64,000 nucleotides of DNA from Phoronis australis. Taxonomy: Eukaryota > Phoronida > Phoronidae. A program made the translations under genes and the position numbers. Location of the stretch: NCBI GenBank assembly GCA_002633005.1, contig NMRA01000322.1:62001-126000 (forward strand), in the 5' to 3' direction. Under the pieces are notes generated by a model. The model was not told the DNA's origin, made no database searches, and was given only the letters and a program-made list of their open reading frames with translations. Below are positions 35,509-47,700 of the stretch, one piece after another (the stretch's first letter is position 1; the number at the start of each line of letters is the position of its first letter).

Positions 35509-35791
35509 CTACCTCTTGATGATCAAAATTACAATCACGATGATGATGACAAGACCAACAAGGCCTCCGACGACAGCTACAGCGATGACCCAGGCTTCAG
35601 GTCCGGTAGCCACTGGACTCTTGGCAGTAGTCACTGCAGAGGTAGAAGGTTCTGCCGTTGGAGCTGCAACAGTAGTAGTCGTAGGGGCAGCAGTTGTTGG
35701 CTGTTCTGCCTTGGAGACGCCGAGTACAGAAACAGTGATGTTTGTTCCTGGAGGCAAGTTGCTGTTTATGGCGGTGGCGACCGCAGTTTGC
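35509..35791 (-). CDS. Mucin-like gene exon 31: Thr-rich stalk, transmembrane helix and stop
   Basis: Encodes [19 protein letters not shown], a stalk rich in Thr, Ala and Pro ([11 protein letters not shown]), then a single helix ([20 protein letters not shown], extended by VILII) and the basic stop-transfer residues KR before TAG at 35509-35511. A good donor (AG|GTAGGC) overlaps the stop codon, so an alternative longer cytoplasmic tail is conceivable. Confidence 0.85.
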
Positions 35792-38700
35792 CTGCAATCA
35801 TGAAAGAAAAATTCCATAAGAACTTAGGCATTTTAGTTGGCAATCAATAATGTTAAATGTTTTTCTCGAAAGAGGAAATATTGTCATCACGCAGTATTCC
35901 GATAATAACCTGAAGTATTTATCTTGTTAATCAAAACTTTTTAAAAAATTTCAAAATTGGTTAAAAATGACTATGTTGTCTGTCTTCCAAAGGACATCAA
36001 TTCAGCATCAACACGTATACCGTGAGCGAATTAACAGGGTTATTTCTATAGCAATTTCGATTTAAAAGCAGAACTTTTTGTGATATCTTGGCAGAAGTAT
36101 ATATCAAGCTTGAAACGTACTGTATGTTACGCTCTGACTTTGTAAGTGCTGTGTAAATTTATTGCGAACAAAAAGATTACGTCATCCACCAAGCAAAATA
36201 AAGAAAAATAAATACAAGAACAATGGCAAAATCAATGTTACGCAATTTGTTCTACTCACGTGGCAACATCCTTTAGAATTTCAGTCAGTAAAGCCTGATC
36301 AATAGATATTTCTGTTCCACCGATGTTAACAGCGCGCTTGCGTCTCTTTGAGTTTCTTGCAGAGCACAAGGCATTGGTTTTCTCAGCCTTCAGAACGAAG
36401 ATAACCTGAACTTTACCAGACGAGATCTCTATCGGATAATTCTGAGCAATGTCAATCTTGGCAGTGGTCGTGTACTCCAGTGGATTACTCGCGTTTGGTC
36501 TAAGAGATCGAAAGAAATGGGATCTTACTGTTAACATTACATTCAAAGATCGAGAAACATTCAACCAGTTGGTGTGTGTTACAATAAGGCTTAACAGTAG
36601 TCGTATCAAACAAAGGGCCAAACTTGAACATGCACGTGATCAGAGATGGAATTGAGACGAGTGATAACCACCTGGGGAACTGCAGTAAACCTGGGGTTAT
36701 TTTGTGCCTCCCGTTGCCACGCCAATGATCTTAAAAGAACTTTAGTTGGCTCCATTACTAATACAGTTCTTTGTTGTTTTAAAAACAGAACTTCATCGAT
36801 GCTAACCATTCCATCCACGAGGGCCAGGCATAAGCAAACATCAATGCCTCCACATTGTGGCATTCAAATAGCCGTTTGAGTAATGCAACCTACCCAGGAG
36901 AGAGAGCAAATAAGTTCATGACGTGCTTATCGTACATAGCGATAGCTCGCGAAAAAATGTGATCTCGTTGAACTCGCAAAAATATCCTTAGGTAACGCAG
37001 TTTATATTTTGATATGAATTTATATCTTGATAGAAGAACTCACGTAAAGGTCTGATTGGACGAAACATTCGCTACAAGGGCTCCGCAACAACTTCCCCAC
37101 GTAGATGAGTTTGTATTGCAGTAACTGTTAGTTGCCGTGGCCACAGCCGACTTGAAGTTACTTTCGACAGCATTGAACTGAAACAATGAAGGATACATTT
37201 TACAAAAGACACATTTTAGACTAGAACAAGGATTATAAACAAATGCTTTCACATAGACTACAATTCGTTTCTCTGTTTCTGCTAAGTATAACAAATTGGA
37301 GAAAGTTTCCGTGTTTTATAGTTGACAATCTGAGCATAAGAGGTAAACAGACAACACCATCCGAGGCTTTACGTAACTTGAATATGAGTGTTCATAACAA
37401 GGATTAACATGTTTCAATAATTATCCAAAACAGATGGAATGGATTCAAATTGACTGAAATGCCTTTCTTTTCGAGGACTTCGAAACAGCATTACATACCC
37501 ATTGGCATTTTTTTAATTAAACCTCAACCACAGAAAGTTGATGTCACTTCAAAAGATGGATTGAATGCAAGAAGATTGGTACCGGTACTTACAATCGCCA
37601 CCGTCATGCCACCTCCCAACGTGACGGACACTCCGTTATCCTCAACAATCTTTGACACTACAAGAGGGAAATGCTTAGGGTAAGGTTGCGCGGGATCTTA
37701 GTCTGCGTTTTTTAGCCAAATATTTACGAAACAACAGATTTTAACCCAATAAAACTATGTTTTTTGAAACTGAAATGCTTGGAGATTTTGGTTTTTGTTA
37801 TTTTAGCAATCTATCAATAACTTGGTAACGTAACCGTGTCTGTAAAGTTAGCAAAACGAAAGGCATACTGATTGTACAACAACTGTATCAAGAACATGAT
37901 CAAACTTTATTTAATGTAAATATTCGAGATGAGATTTCAAAATGTTGTTCTTTTTTGCATTTTTCTAGAGTCCTACATAACATTGAACGTTAAGTGTGTT
38001 TATGCTCGTGTACGTGACACACACTTTTATTACAGTGTGCATACACGTACACTTTTACATTCAGCAGTTGAGTCTACTTACACGGGCAGAGGTCTGTGTT
38101 GCAGCTTACAGTTTCCCTGTCGTCGCCAGGGCACGATGCTCCAGCGCCTGCTGGAGCAGGGTTGTCGCAAACGCGAGTCCTCACGCGAGTACCACCTCCG
38201 CATGTCTTTGAGCACGAGGTCCAGTTGCCCCAGTCACCCCAGTTGCCGTTGCGATCTGTAATAAAATTGAAGTCGTGATCATTTGGTCAAAATTGGTCGG
38301 CAGATCAGAGTTTTAAGTATTATACAGGTATGGAGGGATACCGAGGGTGATATCAGGTCTGTGCGACACGATACGCCCGAGAAATGCACATGGTAGGTAG
38401 CATCCGTCTGGGTAGTACTCAACGATTTTGACCTGTCATCGCACACATTCTTTAGTCTAAAACAACAGTTCTCGTTAAAAGCACACTGACGTGAATCAAC
38501 CATGATATTGCTAAGCTGAACACATAACATTTTGACCTACCATTACACACGTTGCCAGGTCCCAGAATGTAGCTCTCGTTACAGGCGCACTGATATGAAC
38601 CGACGGTGTTTGTACAGATGCCTCTATTCTTGTCGCACGGGGGGCTAACTGTGCACTCGTCCACATCTGCGCCATGAAAATAAACCATTGTTTGGATGAC

Positions 38701-41700
38701 AAACATTTGTTTCGTTGGCTCTGCACGTTAAATTTGATTGCGTGCTTACAAAAAGGAACTGTAAAGCAATGTTTGCTACAAGTCTGGACAGATTACTTCT
38801 AAGAAGTAAAGTTCACACATTTCAAAAAATCGACAATGACAGTAAAATAATTCCAAATCATCGACGAGCAGTAATGTTGCAAACTTTTAAATCAATGATA
38901 TTAATGACACACAAACCCAGGAATGTTGTATTGCCCCACTCGTTACAACTATATGAAAGCGACGATTAGGCCATGCCAAAAAATGAAATTGTTAAACAGA
39001 AGGAAGAATGACTGCCACGAACCGTCACATTTGAATCCGTCTGCGTTAAGCGTCTTTCCTGTAGGGCACACACAAAGATCCGAGCCATTGTTCTTGGCAC
39101 AACTGAAATCGCACTTGGCTGCATAGGCAGACTCGCATTCGAACTCAACGACACACGACTTCTGGTCAAGGTCAAGGCGGTAATTTTTATAACAGGAGCA
39201 GTAAAATGAACCAGCGATGTTGTTGCACGTGTGCTTGCAGCCATGGTTACCGGAGCACTCATCGATATCTGGAAAGAAACACATCAACTTTAAAGGAATA
39301 TAAATGCATCAACACCAACTGGAAACAAGGCGGGTTCTTTCGACGAGAAGCGCCAATCACGAGTAGGAATGCTACTGCATTTGAATATATCCAATATATA
39401 CATACTTGTATAAAACTGTTTCTAATTCCAATTTGTCACGCGTTTCGATAAACAATGAATAGGCAATCAAAAATAAAATGACAAGCGGACAACAGATGAC
39501 GGATCTGACGGCGCTTAACAAACTATTGGTTTTAAAGCCATGTTGAATCTTATCGACGAGGCTCTCCATTTATTACCATTCATATTTGGTAAAAACAGAG
39601 TCTGTATGGATGGTAGAGTTTGATTTCATACCATCTGTCATTAACCGACTTACGTTTCCACATGCGTATAGTAAATTTTAGCAGAAGTCATTTATGGCAA
39701 AGCAACGGTTTGAACATCCTGACCAAATTCCATTTGATACAAAAGCTCAAGATGAAACCGAAGAAACAAAATTGTAGTTTAAGGAAATATCATTTGGCTT
39801 TCGTTTCATGAAACGTTTTATTATTTTTTTTTATATAAAAATCGTTATAAAGTCCTATTTTATGATAGCGCAATATGCAAATTAGAATCATTTTATAAAC
39901 GACTCTAAGCAGCGTTTTAAAGAACGGTGCGTAAAGCACGGTGTCTGGAAGTTGTAAATGAATCCCCTGTCATTTCTGGGATATGGTGTTTCGAAGTTAG
40001 CCAAATTTGGACACATTGTTTCCTAGGTAACCATTAACAAAACAATCCTAGAGAAACACCCGCTTAATTCGCGCCAATGTCCCCTTATGTGTACAATCTT
40101 AAATGGAGAATTCACACCGAACCGATTTTCATCAATTAACAAAATCCGTTAATTGTGGGATGATGTTAGTGGATACATCTGGGCTTTAAATGTTCTTTTT
40201 GTCATACTACGTGTACATGTTGTTCACAATACTTACCATTACAAGTGTAACCGTTGGAAGCCAAGGAATACCCTGAGGAGCAGTTGCAGGAGAAACTACC
40301 CACGTTGTTGATGCAGATGCCACGGCCAGCTCTCTTGTCGCAATTGTCAGTGCCAGCTGCGCATTCGTTGACATCGGCACAGTTAATGCCGTCACCTTGG
40401 TAGCCGGATTTACAGGCACAGGAGTAGCCTGGGGCCTCGTTCGTGCACACGCCAAGGGTCTTGTGGCAACCGTCTGTTTTCAGTGCGCACTCGTCTATGT
40501 CTGCAATAACGTCGTTAAGGTATCGATGATCAACAGAGCAAAAGTGGGTCGGCATCTCGACAAACAGTTCACTTTTTCAATACGATTGGTTGCTACAGTC
40601 CACAGTTTTGAATCGTTTGCGTGAATTGGACAGCGACAACATATTTTTTCCGAACTGTGATGTTTGTTCTTGAAGTAACTACGTGATGTAAAGCCTATTG
40701 TTAAAGAACTAAGTTTTGAATTAGGCAACTTATTGGTACAAAATTGGTATCAATTTGTCAGTGTTTCAGACAGGGCTCATCAGGATTACTCTACACAGTA
40801 CTTGATGCTTCGACTATGAGTCTCGAGTAGTATAACCAACTGTCAATTCTTTAAAAACCCAAAATGAAATTTCTAATCTGAATACTTGACTGAACAGTTT
40901 TCTAAACTCACCGACACATTCGCCGGCTCCATTCTTGGTGAAACCGCTCAAACATTCGCACGTGTATCCCGGATCCTGGTTGACACAGCGAGAGTGGTTG
41001 CCGCACGAGTAGGTTCCTAGAGCACATTCGTCTTTATCGATACACTTGAATGCTTCTACTTGGGTGTACTTGCTGGAGTCTGAGCACACGCACTTGTAGC
41101 CAGGGGCAGTATTCTGGCACTTGACGTTGTTGGCGCTGTTGCAGAGATTGGTGCTGGAGCTGGCGCACTCGTCGATATCAGTACAGTTGGTGCCAGAGCC
41201 GTCCAGCTGCTGTCCAGTTGGGCACTGGCAAATGTCAGAGCCGTTGACACGAGCGCACGTGAAACTGCAGGTGTTGTTGGATGCACACCTATGAACAGAA
41301 TGAATGTGACATAGAAGTACAATATTCTGAAATTTTTAAATATAAATAGAATAGGAAATTCACAAGTCACTTACAGGGCAACGTTTTGAACTAGAATTCG
41401 ACCTTTTTGTGGGAAAAAATGGGTCCACCTGATGGTAGTCGTAAAACATGAAAAGGGAACTTGATAGCATTGTACATTCGGTTGAAGGCTCTGTGTGTGT
41501 GCTAATAAACAGCCACAATAAGACCAGATAACCTACTTGAGAAGTGATTCACATGTTCTTTTGTCAGACTTCAGCTTGAAACCCGACGGACATGAGCACG
41601 TGTATCCGCCAGTGGTGTCGGTACAGTATTTGCTGCCACTGTTGTCTTTATAGCAATCGTTAGAGACAGCATTAGCGCACTCGTCGACGTCTGAAAACAC

Positions 41701-44700
41701 AGAGCATGTACACCTTGTGTTAGTGTTTACCAATGTCGCTCAATAATACACTGCCTCCATGTGCATTACTTTTCCACGCACGCCTATGTCCTAAAAAGCA
41801 CGATATCATCTAATTTCCCACAAAAGCGCAAAAATCATTAAGTACTCATTCAAGGTGTGTTTTTTCTTCAAAAGAAACCTCTAGACGATCGTCAATAAAA
41901 GGGTTGTGCTAACCAAGCCGTGTGAGATTGAATACAGGATCCATTCGTTTAGATAAATGTTACCTCCTTGTGTGATTTCTGTGAGGTCTTTAAAGCGCTC
42001 CTACTATATACATGTACTCAATAAAATTGCATAGCTTCCTTTGTACTGTTTATGAAAATATTATGTCGCTGATAAATGAGCACCATATCCAGCGCCTTCT
42101 GTCTTGACATTGTGTAGTTTGGTAAGTGCACAGCTCCGTCGTGACTTCTTATGTTACAAATATACACTCCACATTGGGCTTCTTAAGATAAAATTATTAA
42201 ACGGGTAAATGTAGAGCTGCGGTGACCTACATGTGGGTTCTTTTCGTTGACATTATGATGATCATAAAATAATGTTACCTGTAGGCTCTCTGTGTTGAAA
42301 TTGTGGTGTTCAAAAATATACAGATTACTCAAGCTACCTGTAAGGTCCCTTGTGTTGACATTATGATGACAATAAATGTACAGCTACTTGGGAAAGTTCT
42401 GCATACATGGGCAGCGCAACAATGAAACAAGTAGAGGGGGGCTATAGCCTCCCAAGTCCTCAATAGTGCGCGTCGCCCAGGCCCATGGGCGGCCCAGCAC
42501 TGAAATAATTGAGGGCTATAGCTCCCCCAGCACCCTATGGTGCGTCGCCCATGGTATAAGCTCTCTGTGTTGACATTATGGTGATTATATATGTACAGCT
42601 ACCTGATGGCTCACTATGCTACCGATACGCAGCTGGTAAATGTTGGAATAACTTACTGTCACATGACTTTCCGTCGTTGTTTAGTGTGTAGCCGTTGCCA
42701 CAGTAGCAGTCAAAACCACCGATCTTATTACTACAACCTTGTGAACATCCGCCCCGATTGGCCTCTGCGCACTCGTTGAGATCGATACATGTGAAGCCAT
42801 CACCAGTGTAGCCGGCTTTACACGAACACTTATAGCTGCCCACGGTGTTAGTGCAGGCGCCGTTTGTGGAGTCACAGTCGTTCAGAACAGCAGATGAGCA
42901 CTCATCGACGTCTGCATGAAAGAAGAACAAGAAAATGAAAATGAACCCAATATTTTGGAAATGGATATTCTTATGTTACTTTTACAAAAATATGAAATTG
43001 TATAAATTTGGGATAAATAAACAAATCTTGTATATTATCAAAGTGTTAAATTTTATGGAATCAAGATTTAACTTTTGGTAGAGGTGTCTTCCACCAAAAC
43101 AAGTCTTCAAAAAATCATATAATAACTTCGTATAAAGTATTGAATTCCTTGTTACGGTTTCATGGCAAACAATCATTAAACTTGTCATGTATATGATCGA
43201 ATATTTCTAAGAGTTTGTGTTAGTAACAATGGGCAGTTGAGTTAGACCCATTCTGTCAGTTTGTTGACAAAACAGTGAGGAGTACAAGAACCATCCAGAA
43301 TTACAGGCTAGTGAGAAGTTCGCACAGTTTGTTTCAGTATTCAGTCTATGGTGTTCAATCTTAGTGAGTGGAACAGTTTGATGTTCAGTCTCTTACCGTC
43401 ACACTTGAACCCGTTGGCGTTTAACGTATAACCCTTATTGCAAGAGCAGGCAAATCCACCGGCAGTATTGGTGCAACTTTGCTCACAGTTGTCTGTTTTG
43501 GCAGCACATTCGTCAACATCTGAAATAGCATGTGACAGCTTTCAGTCGGCTGTTTTTAACACTGGTGTCTAATTGAAACATGAAGATACCTGTCATATTT
43601 TCAAACCAAAGTTTCCCCGAGTACATAACGTGTTGTATCCGGTAGCTCCGGGTGATATTCAGTGGCTGGTCTCAGACTTCGTACAAACTCACAATTTCAT
43701 CATGATGCTGTTTCTTGTGACTTGCCCCAGAATCGACCAACAATTACCCAACTTCTCCAATCGCCCGTCACCAATCCCCCCTCCCGGTGGCCACCAGCCT
43801 ATGCCCGTAACCAACTGCTTCGCCTTCCTGGTTGAAACCCTTTTAACCACCTCTACGGTAGCTGCCAATTCCCCCCCCCCCTCTTATATGTTTGCTGCCG
43901 GGTTTTCTCGCTTTACACGAAAATCTTTATCATACACGAATCTGCACTCTGCCGCTGTCCCCCACCTACTAGTACGCCAATGCACTCACCAATACAGGTC
44001 CTGTTGTCATAGTCCAGCTTATAACCGCTCTTGCACTCGCACCGGTAGTCGGGCACCAAGTTGATGCAGTTACTGGTAGACTCGACGCAAAGGGAGGTTC
44101 CAGCTGTGCACTCGTTGATGTCTACAAAGAGACTCATAACATAAACTCTTCGACGACGCTTGTAATGTGTGCTTCGTGGAAATTTGTCTAGTGTTACCTG
44201 GAAATTTGCCAGGACCCAAATTTACACGGAAACCTTTGGCAAAACAAGACTACCGATAATGATGTCGAAAGCGATTCAAGCTACATAGAAATGATGTCAG
44301 TTTAGTAGCTTTCTGAATAGAACATGAATGTCAATTTAAGCAGTTTTTTAATTTTACAAGAAAAAGATATTCCACTAACCGACACAGTTTTTGCTGGAGT
44401 CAAGAGCATATCCTTTCGGACACTGGCACAGGAATCCACCGTTTGCGGCGTCGTTGGCGCAGATAGAACGGACGTTTCCGCCGTCGCACGCAGCGCGCTG
44501 CGCAGGGGAGCACACAGACTCTGGCTCGCAGCTTATCAGATCAGCAGATAATTTGAAGCCTGCGTTGCAACCACAAGAATACTTCCCGACTTCATCTATG
44601 CAAGCCTACGAGTTAGAAAATTAGTTATGTACAACAAAACCAGACACGGCTGCAAGGCATTTGAGGTGATGCTCTGTTGGCGCAGCGTCCACTCCAAATT

Positions 44701-47700
44701 AGACGCCTTAATGTGGGTGCCAAAGCGACCAAGGTACGTATAATACTTGTGTTACATAATCGAAACTTCACCATAACAACACTTAATATGTTGTGACCGA
44801 AAATTGAGGCTTTGTGGATAGACTGGCAAATATGCTTCAACTCAGTTAGCAAAGTCTTGTCCATCATGAAAAATAATGCATGGACGTACATGTTTGTATG
44901 AAAACAGTCTATATAACATTTAGTAAATAGATTTTACGTTTAAGTTTTAAAACATCACAATTTCACGGTCTATCTTAATATGTTTGAAATTGTACCTGTT
45001 TGCAGTTGTTGTCCAATTGACATTCGTCGATCTCGTCGCATTTCTTGGTTGCTGCGTTCCATTTGTAGCCAGGAATGCAAACGCAGTCGTAACTGCCGGC
45101 ATTGTTTTTGCACTGCGAGTTAGCCGGGCAGGAAGCCGCACCTGTCAAGCACTCGTCGATGTCGCGACATCCGCCGGTCTCGCCTACAAAAAGGCAACTT
45201 TCAATATTTCCTCTGCCAGACATGTATCTCCAATTCAAAAGGGGACAATCTATGCCAAGATTCTTATAAGTTGGTTACAAATAATTTTGATAACTTTTTC
45301 AAAAAAAACGTCATTGTGAGTGTCAAGGGAACTTGGATGATTGTATTGCTCAGTTAGAATCCATTTTAGGTTTTGCCTATCGAGCTTCGTTCAATAGTTA
45401 ATTTAAGGTTATGTAGGACCTTATCGACTGGTCTGTGTATTAGTTAAAACACCTACATGTAGACAATTTTAGACTTTATCTCTGTAAAGGTGTATATCTT
45501 CTGAAAACATTTTAGGAAACAACTGTAGATACTTAGCGAATTCGTACGATACGGTCCGTACAGACCTCTAACGATACGGTCCGTACAGACCTCTATTTCC
45601 AGAACTTCTCTTCCGAAAAAGGAGAGTCGCTAACAAAGCAAGATTTTTAAGACAACAAGAGGATACGACTTTATGGCACACCTGTTAATTTTTACTAGCC
45701 AAATAATCTTACCAGTGCCTTGATATCCAGCTTTGCAAGCGCAGGTGAAACTGCCAACAGTGTTTGTACAGACGCCAAGAGTGGCATCGCAGGTGCTCAA
45801 TCCACGCTCGCACTCATCCACGTCGTTGCATGACTTGAGGTCAGGGGCAAGGTTGTAGCCGTTGTTGCAGGAGCACTGATAACTGCCAGGCAGGTTGTTG
45901 CAGTTCTGGGCACCTGAGGGCAAAAGTATGAGCTATTGTGAGTAGAAATGACATGGAGGGGCGTGCCAGGCAGGTTTGTGCAGTTCTGGGCACCTGAGGA
46001 CAAAGGTCTGAGCTATTGGGAGTAGAAAAGATATGGAGGGGCGTGCCAGGCAGGTTGTTGCAGTTCTGGGCACCTGCGGTCCGTGGTAGATGGTAAAACA
46101 CAACATCGATGGTGGGAAGATGAACGAGAGCAGCAGATAAAATATTTTACAAACGCAGGCTGGCATGTGCACGTTTGTACAAAAAGAGGGGTCACAAATG
46201 TCAGGATCAGTTCAAAGGCCAGGAGTATTTCAAATGTTAGATGGGGGCTGAACTTAAAAAATTCGACAAGTCAAAACGCTGAAGTTAGTTCGAAAACAGG
46301 TGTCATTGGTTTCAAATTGTGTTTCAAAAATGTTGCCACTTGCGAGAATTGCTGAATAGAACATGAGTTGTTTTTATTGAAGAAGACTTGCTGTTAGTGC
46401 TAATATTCTTACTCACATGGCTTCAGTGTGACACATTCGTCCACATCAGCACAGAACGTGCCGTCTCCATCCAATCCGGTGGGACAAGGATCGCACTGGA
46501 ATGCTTGATTGGTCGTGGCAAAGGTTTTGGCGGGAACGTCAGTACATGTGGTGAAGCATGGATTGTCTGCGCATCCGTCAACGTCGATTTCGCAGAATTC
46601 ACCCTCGTAGCCGGGGGTGCATTGGCATGGAACAACGATGAACGGAGACAGACTGGTGACAGCAAAATCGCAAGTTCCCCCATTCTGAAATGATAAATCA
46701 AAAATTAAACCAAATTACATGACATGTCCCTATTTAGTAGCCTCTCAAGCAAAAGGGAACATTTTAAAACAATTATTGCACAAAACATAGTATCTGAAAA
46801 TGTCATATGAGTCCGATCATCCGTTTCTCTAGGATTCCACATTACTTTAACTGCAACTGTAAAGGACCAAAAAAGACAACGTTTAGTGACGGGTGAGTCA
46901 GTCCTTGCTGCTGTTTTGTTCTGTCTTTAAGTATACTTTCGCTCAAAAGTTGTCAGACCAAACTGACAAGCCTCAAACAGTTCACCACTCTTACACAACG
47001 GTTGCAATAATAGTTAAAGTTGAATCTTTTTGAAATCGCTCAAATGCTCTCGTGGTTTAAAAGATTGATTAATGATCAAAATGAATAAATTTGGAAACAT
47101 TTCCAGCTGTAGCGTGATACCTTGAGAACCTATAATTATTTACTTTTTGAAGGTGTACAAAATGCATTAAAAATTTTAAGGATTTTGGTCTGAGGACAAA
47201 AAAAAAGAATTTGGGGGGTTACTGTTAAACAGATAAAGTTTTAACCTTAACCAGCGATATGAAACAACAAAACCCATAGTGTTTTTAAGGCTATATTAAA
47301 AATCGCCAATTTGCAGTGTTGTCTGTCAGACATTCGCAGAAACCAAGGTTGGTGTTTTTATCGTAAATACGCTGCTTAAGCTACAACGCTATTGAGTGAC
47401 AGAGCATTAGCTGACACTAAGAAGTTAGTGAATTCGACTCCACGCTACTTTCAATTTCGGTAAATTACCGTTTACCTATTTAGTAACTGACTTACTTATT
47501 TACTGCTGATTGTCGTTTGTCATTCATCGGTTCTCATTTTGTTTCTCATCTTTTTATGGACCACAATGCATATAAGAATTTGACTTTTTATGTTATCTGT
47601 GTCTTGCACTTGTATTTTTATTTTTATCTTGTGTTTTTATGTCTTTTTTTCTTTTATTTCTCTGTACGTGAATGATCTTAATAAATCTATTATTATTGTC

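Noticed and set aside
35408-35803. + strand 131-residue frame opposite the last mucin exon
   Set aside because: It is the antisense of the Thr-rich stalk and TM exon, which has proper splice sites and phase.
43573-44064. 163-residue + strand frame
   Set aside because: It overlaps an EGF exon on the other strand, includes a C run, and has no recognisable domain.
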